A stretch of DNA of 64,000 bases, taken from Gammaproteobacteria bacterium (GTDB lineage Bacteria; Pseudomonadota; Gammaproteobacteria; UBA6429; Thiohalophilaceae). Both the position numbers and the translations under genes were made by a program. This document shows, one piece after another, positions 19,700-27,397 of this stretch. How positions within the stretch are numbered: the stretch's first letter is position 1; every line of letters begins with the position of its first letter. The notes under the pieces were generated by a model. That model did no database searches. It had not been told where the DNA came from and saw nothing but the letters and a program-made list of their open reading frames with translations. Location of the stretch: positions 54,602 to 118,601 of the forward strand of contig JACQBC010000003.1 in NCBI GenBank assembly GCA_016194635.1, written 5' to 3'.

Positions 19700-20788
19700 T
19701 CAGAGCGCGGATTTAATCGTCGCGACAATGGTAGCGATTTGCGCATCGGTGAGCTCAGGGTAGATCGGTAAGGACAGGCATTCACTGGCGACTTTTTCCG
19801 ATACCGGCAAGCTAATGTCCGCGTAGTCGGCGAAAAATACTTTTTGCCGATGCAGCGGAATAGGGTAGTAAATCGCAGTGGCGATTTTATTGGCGCTGAG
19901 TTTTTGCATCACCGCCTCGCGTTTGGGGGTGAGGATGGTGTATTGGTGATACACGTGGGTTCCGATCCCGTCTTCGTGAGGAGTTATCACACTTCCGGCC
20001 AGCAGGGCCGAGTAACGCTGCGCCACGCGACGGCGTTCACGGTTATAGGTTTCAATGTGACGCAGCTTAACCCGCAGGATCGCCGCCTGAATTTCATCAA
20101 GGCGGCTGTTATAGCCGATCACATCATGATGGTAGCGTTGCTGACTACCATGGTTACGTAATACCCGCATGGCCTCGGCCATGGCATCGTCTTGGGTGGT
20201 TACCATACCGCCATCACCGTAACAGCCGAGGTTTTTGCTAGGAAAAAAACTGTGGCAGCCGGCGACGCCAAAATTTCCGGTCATCGTGGTATTGATGTCC
20301 GCGCCAAACGATTGGGCGCAGTCCTCGACGATAATCAAGTTGTGTTTTTTCGCCAAGCCGACCAGAGCGGGCATATTGGCGGGTTGGCCGAACAAATGTA
20401 CCGGGATAATCGCGCGGGTGCGCGGGGTGATGGCCTGGGCGACCAGCTCGGGGTCTAGATTAAAGCTGCGCGGGTCGATATCGACAAACACCGGTGTGGC
20501 GCCGACATAACAAATGGCCTCGGCAGTGGCGATAAAAGTGAAGGTGGAGGTGATCACTTCATCTCCAGCCTTGATCCCCGCCGCGCGCAAGGCCAAGTGC
20601 AAGGCATCGGTCCCCGAGGCGCAGCTTAGCGCGTGTTTAACCTTGAGATAGGCGGCGGCTTCTTTTTCAAAGGCGCTCACATTCGGGCCGAGGATGAATT
20701 GCGTCGCATCGAATACCTGCTGTAACTGCTGCTCCATCTCCGCCTTTAAAATTTGATACTGCTGTTTTAGATCAACCATGGGAATCAT
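19700..20788 (-). CDS. DegT/DnrJ/EryC1-family sugar aminotransferase (GnnB-like candidate)
   Basis: PLP-dependent nucleotide-sugar aminotransferase, 362 residues. The PLP-lysine motif is SFFPSKNLGCYGDGG; VEDCAQSFGAD and GYNSRLDEIQAAILRVKL are family hallmarks. It lies directly between a Gfo/Idh dehydrogenase and lpxB. In Acidithiobacillus ferrooxidans GnnB, encoded beside lpxA/lpxB, aminates the 3-keto product of GnnA to give UDP-2,3-diamino sugar for lipid A. The same pairing and location is why I favour GnnB. WbpE-type (O-antigen) or another 3-aminotransferase is the alternative. Confidence 0.72.
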   Translation of the reverse strand: MIPMVDLKQQYQILKAEMEQQLQQVFDATQFILGPNVSAFEKEAAAYLKVKHALSCASGTDALHLALRAAGIKAGDEVITSTFTFIATAEAICYVGATPVFVDIDPRSFNLDPELVAQAITPRTRAIIPVHLFGQPANMPALVGLAKKHNLIIVEDCAQSFGADINTTMTGNFGVAGCHSFFPSKNLGCYGDGGMVTTQDDAMAEAMRVLRNHGSQQRYHHDVIGYNSRLDEIQAAILRVKLRHIETYNRERRRVAQRYSALLAGSVITPHEDGIGTHVYHQYTILTPKREAVMQKLSANKIATAIYYPIPLHRQKVFFADYADISLPVSEKVASECLSLPIYPELTDAQIATIVATIKSAL

Positions 20789-20795
20789 AGGTGCG

Positions 20796-21752
20796 TTACC
20801 TTACGTTAGGCGAGGGAGGGGTGTTTAAGCGCTGGGTGATTTCCAGGGCGGTTTGCAAGGCGCGCAGGCCGTCTTCGCCGCCCACCTTGGGAGGTTTACC
20901 TTGCGCGATGCAATCGAGAAAGGATTGGATTTCCGCCAGCAGTGCATCACCTTTGTCAAAGGTTTGCTCTTCACTTTCGATAGTGGCGATACCCGGGAAC
21001 ACTTCGCCCCGGCCTTTGCGGTGAATGCCCAATTTCTTATTGTGAAAATCGATGCTCAGATAGGCGTCGCGCTGGAATAAACGCATTTTGCGCTCACTCT
21101 TCATGCCGGCGCGGCTGGCGGTGACATTGGCCACGCAGCCGTTGGTAAATTCAATCCGCGCGTTGACGATATCAAAATCCTTGGACAATACCGCGACACC
21201 CTTGGCGTCAATACGGGTGACAGGGCAGCCGACTATATCCAGTAAAATATCGATATCATGGATCATCAGATCCATCACCACGTTGACGTCGGCACCGCGT
21301 GGATTAAACGGCGCGACCCGGTCGGATTCAATAAACAAAGGTTCTTTGAGTATGTGCTCGACCGCGAGTATCGCCGGGTTGAAGCGTTCAAGATGACCAA
21401 TCTGCAATACAAGTTTATAGCTTTGTGCCAGATGCACCAATTCGCGGGCTTCGTCCACCGTGGTGGTCATGGGTTTTTCTAATAAGACGTGTTTGCCCGC
21501 GCGTAAACAATCACGCGCGACCACAAAATGTTGTTGGGTTGGAACCACAATGCTCACGGCATCCACCGTCGGTAACACGCTGTGATAATCCGTGCTGGCG
21601 TGCACCCCTAACTCTTGTGCGACCGTTTGCGCGGTGGCGGGGTTAGTGTCGCACACCGCCACCAAGGTAGCGGTGGGCAGTTGCCGGTATTTCTGGCCGT
21701 GAAAGCGGCCCAGATAACCTACACCAATGACGGCCGTGCGGATCGGTTGCAT
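20796..21752 (-). CDS. Gfo/Idh/MocA-family oxidoreductase (GnnA-like candidate)
   Basis: NAD(P)-dependent sugar dehydrogenase of 318 residues. N-terminal Rossmann motif AVIGVGYLGRFHG (residues about 6-18) and the family signature LLEKPMTTTVDEA, with a C-terminal substrate domain. The reading frame is open 53 codons further upstream, but MQPIRTAVIGVGYLG is the natural N terminus. First gene of the minus-strand group with the aminotransferase (gap 7 bases) and lpxB. In the GnnA role it would oxidise C3 of UDP-GlcNAc. A WbpB-like role in surface polysaccharide is the alternative. Divergent from rnhB. Confidence 0.72.
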   Translation of the reverse strand: MQPIRTAVIGVGYLGRFHGQKYRQLPTATLVAVCDTNPATAQTVAQELGVHASTDYHSVLPTVDAVSIVVPTQQHFVVARDCLRAGKHVLLEKPMTTTVDEARELVHLAQSYKLVLQIGHLERFNPAILAVEHILKEPLFIESDRVAPFNPRGADVNVVMDLMIHDIDILLDIVGCPVTRIDAKGVAVLSKDFDIVNARIEFTNGCVANVTASRAGMKSERKMRLFQRDAYLSIDFHNKKLGIHRKGRGEVFPGIATIESEEQTFDKGDALLAEIQSFLDCIAQGKPPKVGGEDGLRALQTALEITQRLNTPPSPNVR

Positions 21753-21898
21753 GAATATCCAATGGGTTAAACCGGTGGAGTTAGGGTTTGTGCTGCGCTG
21801 CGCATAATCGCATCCTTGTCCTTTGAAATCAATGAGTAACGGTAGTTTTTTAACAAAATTAACGCTATTCTTCATAAAACGAGCTGGCAGGAGTGATT

Positions 21899-22507
21899 GT
21901 GACCCCCTCAAACAAATTCATGCACGTCGCCGGTATCGACGAAGCCGGTCGCGGACCGTTGGCCGGACCGGTGATTGCGGCGGCGGTAATTTTGGATCCA
22001 CAGCGGCCCATCGAAGGGCTGGCGGACTCCAAGCTGCTCAGCCCCGCCCGTCGTGATGCCTTGGCCGCGATCATTAAATCCAATGCCCTGGCCTGGGCAG
22101 TGGGCCGGGCCGAGGTCGAGGAAATCGACACCATCAATATTCTCCAGGCATCACTTCTGGCGATGCGTCGGGCCGTATTAGCGCTTCGTCCACTGCCGGA
22201 CTTCGCGTATGTCGACGGTAACCGCTGCCCCCTCCTGCCGTGTCCTACGGAAGCCGTTATCCGCGGGGATTCGTTGATTCCAGCAATCAGCGCCGCTTCG
22301 ATCTTGGCGAAGGTGGCCCGCGATGTTGAGATGATAGGTTTAGATGCCGTGTATCCCGGCTACGGTTTGGCGGTGCATAAGGGTTACCCGACGGCAGTGC
22401 ATTTGGCGGCGCTCACGGCGTTGGGGGTGAGCCCGATCCATCGGCGTAGTTTTGGTCCCGTAAAAAAATGTCTTGCCCCCGTTGCTCCACGGGTACAAAC
22501 AGAATAA
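21899..22507 (+). CDS. rnhB: ribonuclease HII
   Basis: Removes RNA from RNA-DNA hybrids, including single ribonucleotides. Motifs [16 protein letters not shown] (first catalytic Asp-Glu), [22 protein letters not shown] (catalytic Asp) and SILAKVARD with [14 protein letters not shown]. 202 residues from the GTG at 21899, which has GGAG at 21890-21893; a GTG six bases earlier is also open. In relatives rnhB lies next to dnaE; here it is followed by an HNH gene and an accessory segment of about 11 kb. Confidence 0.94.
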   Translation: MTPSNKFMHVAGIDEAGRGPLAGPVIAAAVILDPQRPIEGLADSKLLSPARRDALAAIIKSNALAWAVGRAEVEEIDTINILQASLLAMRRAVLALRPLPDFAYVDGNRCPLLPCPTEAVIRGDSLIPAISAASILAKVARDVEMIGLDAVYPGYGLAVHKGYPTAVHLAALTALGVSPIHRRSFGPVKKCLAPVAPRVQTE

Positions 22508-22510
22508 GGT

Positions 22511-23080
22511 ATGACGTGTATGTTTTTACCCCTCATTTTAAGGCTGGATGTGACCGGCCAACCTGTCAAATGGATACCCTGGCAAGAAGCGGTTGGTATT
22601 TACGCCCGCGACATGGTCGCCTGGACGGCCGGTGAGAATGTCTTCGCCCTGCACGGCGGCACCTCGCGCCTCACCGGCGAACAAACCATTGTGCAGATCA
22701 ATTCCATCATCGCGGTGCGCGGGGAGGATAGGCACACCCATCAACGGCATATTCCACCCTTAACCAACCGGGAACTGTTTCGCCGCGATAGCCACCTGTG
22801 CCTGTACTGCGGATCAGAACACACCGATGAGGAATTAACCCGCGATCACGTCCTGCCCATCTCCCGCGGTGGGCGGGATACCTGGGCCAACGTAGTGACA
22901 GCCTGCCGCCGCTGCAACGCCCATAAGGGTGGGCATACCCCAGAAGAAGCGCGTATGCCGTTACTCGCGGTACCCTTTGTGCCTAACTTGGCCGAATACT
23001 TGGTGCTGCGTAACCGGCGCATACTCGCCGATCAAATGCAGTTTCTGAAACATCAATTCAAACAATTGAAGTGGCAATAA
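22511..23080 (+). CDS. HNH endonuclease family protein
   Basis: A 189-residue protein with a complete HNH/zinc-finger module: CLYCG, then ELTRDHVLPISRGGRDTWANVV and CRRCNAHKGG, i.e. two CxxC pairs around the D-H...N...H core. The N-terminal 80 residues (VTGQPVKWIPWQEAV) resemble the stand-alone 5-methylcytosine-restriction-like HNH proteins widespread in proteobacterial chromosomes, of unknown function. Starts 3 bases after rnhB and is probably co-transcribed. No homing-intron or prophage context is visible. A second ATG at 22520 may be the true start. Confidence 0.8.
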   Translation: MTCMFLPLILRLDVTGQPVKWIPWQEAVGIYARDMVAWTAGENVFALHGGTSRLTGEQTIVQINSIIAVRGEDRHTHQRHIPPLTNRELFRRDSHLCLYCGSEHTDEELTRDHVLPISRGGRDTWANVVTACRRCNAHKGGHTPEEARMPLLAVPFVPNLAEYLVLRNRRILADQMQFLKHQFKQLKWQ

Positions 23081-23124
23081 TTCAATATTGAACGTATTAA
23101 AGCGCCGCCGTTACCTACTATTCG

Positions 23125-23286
23125 TCAACGCCATGTCATAGCCATAGCACTTCGGGCTGGTGAGCTTACCGTCGATCGAATATCACGCCATACGCGAAAC
23201 GCAAAATAATTCAACTGGATCATCCCCTGATAACCCGCCGCCGTGGCGTCACCTTTGATCCCCTCATACCGCATATAAATCGGCAT
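23125..23286 (-). pseudogene. fragment of a type VI secretion Hcp-family gene
   Basis: The minus strand from 23286 reads MPIYMRYEGIKGDATAAGYQ followed by GMIQLNYFAF, which matches the N terminus of Hcp1-family tube proteins (pattern YxGIKGDxTAxGxxxxIxLxSFxF). After about 40 residues the similarity fades and the frame stops (54 codons against about 160-170 in Hcp), so it is a remnant. It lies at the downstream end of the toxin/immunity island and is the only trace of T6SS machinery seen here. Confidence 0.55.
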
Positions 23287-23310
23287 ATTATCTTCCTCGT
23301 CCTGCATCAA

Positions 23311-23589
23311 TTAATTTTCCCACACCTTGCCAAAGCGGATACCAAACAGTTTATTTTTCTCCACCGCGCCCTTGAAGGTATTGGGATTGTCATCGGGGTG
23401 GTGCTCGGCATAATAAATACTGCCGCGGTCTTCGGGTATTGTAAATAGCTTGGCGTGCGGGACTTTATCCGTGAAAAAAGCCGGTTTTTCCAACCAGCCC
23501 TTTTCACCCGTGCTATAGATTGCATAACGGGAATTCGCTTTGTCCAGGGCATTGACCTGGTTGAACACATTCATGAAATACCAGGTCTC
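23311..23589 (-). pseudogene. truncated Imm11-family (DUF1629) immunity gene
   Basis: C-terminal part of the same protein encoded intact at 26799-27395. Similarity begins abruptly at ETWYFMNVFNQVNALD, ten bases after the stop of the upstream lipoprotein gene, and continues to the shared C terminus KLFGIRFGKVWEN. About 90 of roughly 198 residues are left, with the N-terminal half missing. Spared substitutions (no stops) suggest the loss is fairly recent or that the fragment was created by the duplication that also copied the metallopeptidase-lipoprotein unit. Confidence 0.7.
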
Positions 23590-23598
23590 GGCCTCAAA

Positions 23599-24069
23599 TT
23601 AATATTCCGAGCTGGAATGATAAAACGCTTTCGCAGGAAATTTCTTTCTCACGAAATAATTCCCTCCCAAGGATTTCACTTTGACAAGATAATAAAACGC
23701 TTGGTGGAATGCCGCACACGGCAGCGGCATGTCAAAATCAATTTCCCGGACGTTTGCATCGGGGTTGGTAGTAAAGGATACAATGGTCGAGGGAGAATTG
23801 CGAAACGACGTATGACTATAAATACGCCATTGTGCGCATTCACGGTAGTCTGCCGAGACATCGCTTATTTCTATCCAGGTAATGTGTGGAATATCAAACC
23901 GGAAATAGAAACGAACATGGTCAGCATCTTCAATAATTTTTTCATTTTCATCCGAAAGCACATCATAATTGAATTGAAGTTGTATTTTATCGGTTTCCAC
24001 ATAATCAGATTCCGCGCCATGACACGCCGTCACAAACAATATTAAACCGACAAACAGGATCGCTTTCAT
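23599..24069 (-). CDS. putative periplasmic lipoprotein, candidate immunity protein (copy 1)
   Basis: 156 residues with a lipoprotein signal MKAILFVGLILFVTAC (lipobox VTAC, Cys16). The mature part is mixed beta/alpha with a conserved block MPLPCAAFHQAFYYLVKVKS and GNYFVRKKFP shared with the paralogue at 25109-25600. No known family recognised. The start ATG overlaps the metallopeptidase stop by 4 bases (ATGA). A lipoprotein coupled directly behind a predicted protease toxin is the pattern of a periplasmic immunity protein; this role is inference from context. Confidence 0.6.
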   Translation of the reverse strand: MKAILFVGLILFVTACHGAESDYVETDKIQLQFNYDVLSDENEKIIEDADHVRFYFRFDIPHITWIEISDVSADYRECAQWRIYSHTSFRNSPSTIVSFTTNPDANVREIDFDMPLPCAAFHQAFYYLVKVKSLGGNYFVRKKFPAKAFYHSSSEY

Positions 24070-24841
24070 GGCATCCTCTTGCTAGGTTCTATGAAGATAC
24101 GCGGGTCGGCTTTGTCAGTGGCCCAAATACCATGTTTGACCTGCCCGGTGATGATATTGATGGTGGCCTCGAAGCGCTTATCATAATACGCATAGCGCGG
24201 TTCATTTTTATTGTACATCCGGGCCGGGTTCTCCATCCGGATCACGGCGATCCGTTCGTCTTGAATGGACACTTCTTTTCGTGAGTGATGTCCTTTGAAA
24301 AAGCGGGTGTGGCCGAATTCATGATGGATCGTGGCGCTGGGATCAACCTCGTCACCGGTGGCCAATCTTTTGAGTAACGGAAACCCCGCAGGCAGCCGAA
24401 TAAGATTCGTATCGCCTTTGGCGGAACTATAATCATCTCGCACGATTTTAAAACGTTTAATGCCAATAAAACTGGATGTAAAGTTATCGCGTAAGACGCG
24501 CCCCATCATCACCGCGCCGTAAGGGGTTTTGGCGTAGTCCAAAAAGGAATGGTAGGCTTTGAATTGAGAAAGGACGTGGGTCTGCCAAGAATCTGGATAA
24601 TACTTTGAGAACACATCCAATTCTTGAACAAAGTTTTGTTCAACCAAGCGGTGAAACATCGTGATACGGCCCTCCATCGGGGGAATGTCGCCCGCGTGGG
24701 TGATCCTAGCGCTTGGGCGATCGCCCCCGGCGTGCAGGGCGCGCCGCCTTGGGTGTCTGTGCAATAGATTTTTTCCCGCTGCGCCCGTAGTTCCTGCTCG
24801 GTTTTCTTGCCTTCCTTACGCGTCACGTCCAGGGTGATCAT
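24066..24841 (-). pseudogene. HEFGH zinc metallopeptidase toxin-like gene, frameshifted (copy 1)
   Basis: Start MITLDVTRKEGKK at 24841 with AGGA upstream; the frame runs through GGAPCTPGAIAQALG, then shifts. The rest (from ITHAGDIPPMEGRITMFHRL to IFIEPSKRMP at 24066) is in another frame. Inserting one G (CTAGGATC to CTAGGGATC, near 24710) restores one protein of about 260 residues. The C-terminal domain has the zinc motif HHEFGHTRFF (HExxH) and, downstream, DERIAVIRMENPARMYN, a likely third ligand/arginine segment as in NleD-like (M91) effectors. No signal peptide. Coupled to the lipoprotein gene. Whether the split is a null mutation, a sequencing error or programmed is open; the ATG at the MEGRI position could also give a 203-residue product. 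Confidence 0.55.
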
Positions 24842-24877
24842 GCGGTCCTCGCGGGGTGGAGTAATAGATTGTTAGAG

Positions 24878-24886
24878 AGTATAGCA
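24878..24886 (-). promoter_or_regulatory. extended -10 element before metallopeptidase copy 1
   Basis: Reverse strand reads TGCTATACT (TGn plus TATACT), 37 bases upstream of the ATG at 24841. The same element and its surroundings (GGTAAGC.TTTTGCTATACTC) recur before copy 2, while flanking sequence further upstream differs, which supports a functional promoter. The gap beyond it, 24887-25108, holds nothing I recognise. Confidence 0.45.
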
Positions 24887-25108
24887 AAACGCTTACCCAC
24901 AAATAGCAATGAGTTGTGGTTGCGTTGGACGCGATGGTGGACAAAATAATGATGCGATCAGCCAGTAGAGTCCCTAGGTCGGATCATGACTTCATACTGG
25001 ATACATTGAGCGATGCAGTACGCGCACAACGGCGACATGGGGGCGTCGTATTGGAAAGAATCTGGTAGCCTTTCGATAGGTTTGAACCGCTCCGGCGCGT
25101 TATTAGAA

Positions 25109-25600
25109 TCACCATACGCCTGAATTATTATACCGCACAATCCCCGGGAATTTCTTTCTCACAAAATAATTCCCCTCTAGGGATTTTACTTTAATGAGGT
25201 AATAAAATTTTTGATGAAACGCGGCGCACGGCAACGGCATGCGAAAATCGATCTTCTGAATTCCGGCAGTGGGATTGAGCGTAAACGAAACTATCGTAGA
25301 GGGGGAGGCGCGGAATAAAGGGTAGACAGGGAAATCCCATGTCATACAACTATGATCCTCTGCGGATACATCACTGAATTCGACCCAGGTAATATGCTTG
25401 ATGTCCATTTGGATGGAGAAGCGGAGTAGTTCTGGGAAAGAAATAATTTTTTCTTTTTCATCGAGAACCCAATTACCTTTAATCGATTTATTCGCATCAC
25501 CAAATAGCAAATGTATTTTATCGGTTTCCACATAATCAGGCTCCGCGCCCTGACACGCCGTCACCCACCACAGGAAAGAGACGAAGATGATCGGCTTCAC
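25109..25600 (-). CDS. putative periplasmic lipoprotein, candidate immunity protein (copy 2)
   Basis: Paralogue of the protein at 23599-24069. Aligning the two puts the start at a GTG (25600): (M/V)KPIIFVSFLWWVTAC with lipobox VTAC, then QGAEPDYVETDKIHL. The GTG overlaps the metallopeptidase stop (GTGA), reproducing the coupling of copy 1. 163 residues; shared core MPLPCAAFHQKFYYLIKVKS and GNYFVRKKFP, but the central region is clearly diverged (for example an insertion around NKSIKGNWVLDEK), more than the cognate metallopeptidase domains. Function inferred only from context. Confidence 0.6.
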   Translation of the reverse strand: MKPIIFVSFLWWVTACQGAEPDYVETDKIHLLFGDANKSIKGNWVLDEKEKIISFPELLRFSIQMDIKHITWVEFSDVSAEDHSCMTWDFPVYPLFRASPSTIVSFTLNPTAGIQKIDFRMPLPCAAFHQKFYYLIKVKSLEGNYFVRKKFPGIVRYNNSGVW

Positions 25601-26377
25601 GGCAACCTCTTGCTGGGTTCTATGAAGATACGCGGATCGGCTTTGTCGGTGGCCCAAATACCATTTTTGACCTGCCCGGTGATGATATTAATGGTGCGTG
25701 GGTCGTCATTATTGTCATTATAATACGCATAGCGCGGTTCATTTTTATTGTACATCCGGGCCGGGTTCTCCATGCGGATCACGGCGATCCGTTCGTCTTG
25801 AATCGTGATTTCCGCGCTGCCTTTATATCCTGTGAAAAAGCGTGTGTGGCCGAATTCATGCTGAATCACAGCGCTGGGGTCAACCTCGTCACCGGTGACC
25901 AATCTTTTGAGTAATGGAAACCCGGCGGGCAATTTAAGGGCGTTTGGACCTCCCCGGGCGGAGTCGTTATCGTCTCGCATGATTTTAAAACGTTCAATGC
26001 CATTAACATCGGATATAAAGTTATCGCGCAAGATGCGCCCGATCATCACCGCGCCGTAAGGGGTTTTGGCGTAGTCCAAAAAGGAATGGTAGGCTTTGAG
26101 CTGAGAAAAGACGTAAGTTTTCCATGAAACTGAGTAACGGTCTGAAAAAACATCCATGTCCTTCACAAAGTTTTGTTCAATCAACCGGTGAAACATCCTG
26201 ATACGGCCCTCCACCGGGGGAATGTCGCCCGCGTGTGATCCCTAGCGCTTGGGCGATCGCCCCCGGCGTGCAAGGCGCGCCGCCTTGGGTTTCGGTACAG
26301 TAGATTTTTTCCCGCTGCGTCCGTAATTCCTGCTCGGTTTTCTTGCCTTCCTTACGCGTCACGTCCAGGGTAGTCAT
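25597..26377 (-). pseudogene. HEFGH zinc metallopeptidase toxin-like gene, frameshifted (copy 2)
   Basis: Tandem paralogue of 24066-24841. Start MTTLDVTRKEGKKTEQEL at 26377 with GAGGA upstream; the frame reaches GGAPCTPGAIAQALGIT and then shifts. The remainder resumes in another frame at VEGRIRMFHRLIEQNF and ends PSKRLP. Relative to the inferred ancestor (CTAGGGATCACCCACGCGG) this copy lacks two bases (ATCACACGCGG, near 26236), whereas copy 1 lacks one base a few positions away. Zinc motif QHEFGHTRFFTGY and DERIAVIRMENPARMYN are retained. No ATG at the MEGRI position here, only GTG. The catalytic half is well conserved despite the breaks. Confidence 0.55.
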
Positions 26378-26412
26378 GCGGTCCTCGCGGTTTGGACTAA
26401 TGGATTTCACGG

Positions 26413-26421
26413 AGTATAGCA
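26413..26421 (-). promoter_or_regulatory. extended -10 element before metallopeptidase copy 2
   Basis: Reverse strand TGCTATACT, 36 bases upstream of the ATG at 26377, in the same context as before copy 1. Suggests each toxin-immunity pair is transcribed on its own rather than only from an upstream toxin gene. Confidence 0.45.
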
Positions 26422-26526
26422 AAATGCTTACCCATAATCGCTTCCGCCAGTGGATCACCCCAGCCCGGGATGTGGTGCGAGGAGGTGTCCTCGGGTTGTG
26501 GGGCGTGTCAGGGGCTTTTGTTCATG

Positions 26527-26751
26527 TTAGCCTTGAGTTGGCGCGTTGCTGCGTCCCGGGCGCTGCGTTTCAGGACGTCGATGTTCTCCGCTCATTTCCC
26601 GCAGGATACTCTGGAATTCCTCGCGGGTTTTATCGATCGCCTTATCTACCAATCCATGCGCCAGCCCCCTATTACCGTTCGTAATATCGCGCAAGCCATC
26701 CAACCCTTCTTCGTGTGTAATGAACACAAGCTCCGGTGTGTCGTTGTTCAT
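26527..26751 (-). CDS. small hypothetical protein in the toxin/immunity island
   Basis: 74 residues, starting MNNDTPELVFITHEEGLDGL. It has a strong ribosome binding site (AAGGAGG, about 10 bases before the ATG), which is the main reason to believe it. Mostly helical and charged, C-terminal tail rich in Arg/Pro/Gln; no signal peptide, no family recognised. It follows the intact Imm11 gene by 47 bases on the same strand. No counterpart is found upstream of metallopeptidase copy 1, so it lies outside the duplicated unit. Confidence 0.4.
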   Translation of the reverse strand: MNNDTPELVFITHEEGLDGLRDITNGNRGLAHGLVDKAIDKTREEFQSILREMSGEHRRPETQRPGRSNAPTQG

Positions 26752-26798
26752 GGCACACCCCCCTCCTTATGGCGACTTGGCTGCACAGTAACAAAGAT

Positions 26799-27395
26799 TT
26801 AATTTTCCCAGACTTTATCGATCTCAATGCCGAACAGTTTATTCTTTTCCACCACATTTTTGAAGGTGTTGGGATTGCCGTCGGGGTGGTGTTCGGCGTA
26901 ATAAAATCGTCCGGGCGCTTCGGGCATGATAAATAACTTGGCGTGGGGTACTTTATCCGCAAAAAATGCAGGTTTCTCTAACCAGCCTTTCTCACCGGTG
27001 CTATACATTTTATAACGGGAGTTCGCCGTATCCATGGCGTTAACCTGATTAAACACATTCATGAAATACCAGGTTTCGCCTTGGAACGGGACCGGGAGCA
27101 ATTCTGCGACATCACTGATTACCGGTCGCAACAATTCAGCGGCACGCGGACCCAGTATATAACTTTGGGAAGGGTTGGTGGCGAAATCCGGATCTTTGTA
27201 TTTATCGATTTTACGTCCATCATCGGCAAACCACTCTATCGCAGGCGGATTCCAATGGGCGGTTTTTTTGTGTCCATCACATTCAAAAATACCGCGTGGT
27301 ATGGTGCTTTTGCCCGTTAATAGGGCTGAGTTGTCCTCAACATAGACAAAGCTTTTTTTATTGGATTCATCCGAATATACACCGTATACAATCAT
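26799..27395 (-). CDS. Imm11-family (DUF1629) immunity protein
   Basis: 198 residues, starting MIVYGVYSDESNKKSFVYVE. The C-terminal domain shows the DUF1629/Imm11 pattern: ILGPRAAELLRPVISDVAEL, LLPVPFQGETWYFMNVFNQV, then a basic-hydrophobic segment GWLEKPAFFADKVPHAKLF and the terminal LFGIEIDKVWEN. Proteins of this family neutralise C-terminal toxin domains of polymorphic toxin systems in the cytoplasm (no signal peptide here). Its start overlaps the end of the AHH-like toxin remnant upstream (stop at 27398), which identifies that remnant as the likely original partner. A truncated second copy is at 23311-23589. Confidence 0.7.
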   Translation of the reverse strand: MIVYGVYSDESNKKSFVYVEDNSALLTGKSTIPRGIFECDGHKKTAHWNPPAIEWFADDGRKIDKYKDPDFATNPSQSYILGPRAAELLRPVISDVAELLPVPFQGETWYFMNVFNQVNAMDTANSRYKMYSTGEKGWLEKPAFFADKVPHAKLFIMPEAPGRFYYAEHHPDGNPNTFKNVVEKNKLFGIEIDKVWEN

Positions 27396-27397
27396 AG

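Noticed and set aside
23455..24045. Open frame of 196 codons on the plus strand across the toxin/immunity island
   Set aside because: Antisense to the lipoprotein and truncated Imm11 genes, which have signal peptide, paralogues and coupling; no ribosome binding site or known domain.
24958..25140. 60-codon minus-strand frame between the two toxin units
   Set aside because: Runs into the lipoprotein copy 2 C terminus in another frame, no ribosome binding site, no similarity to any protein.
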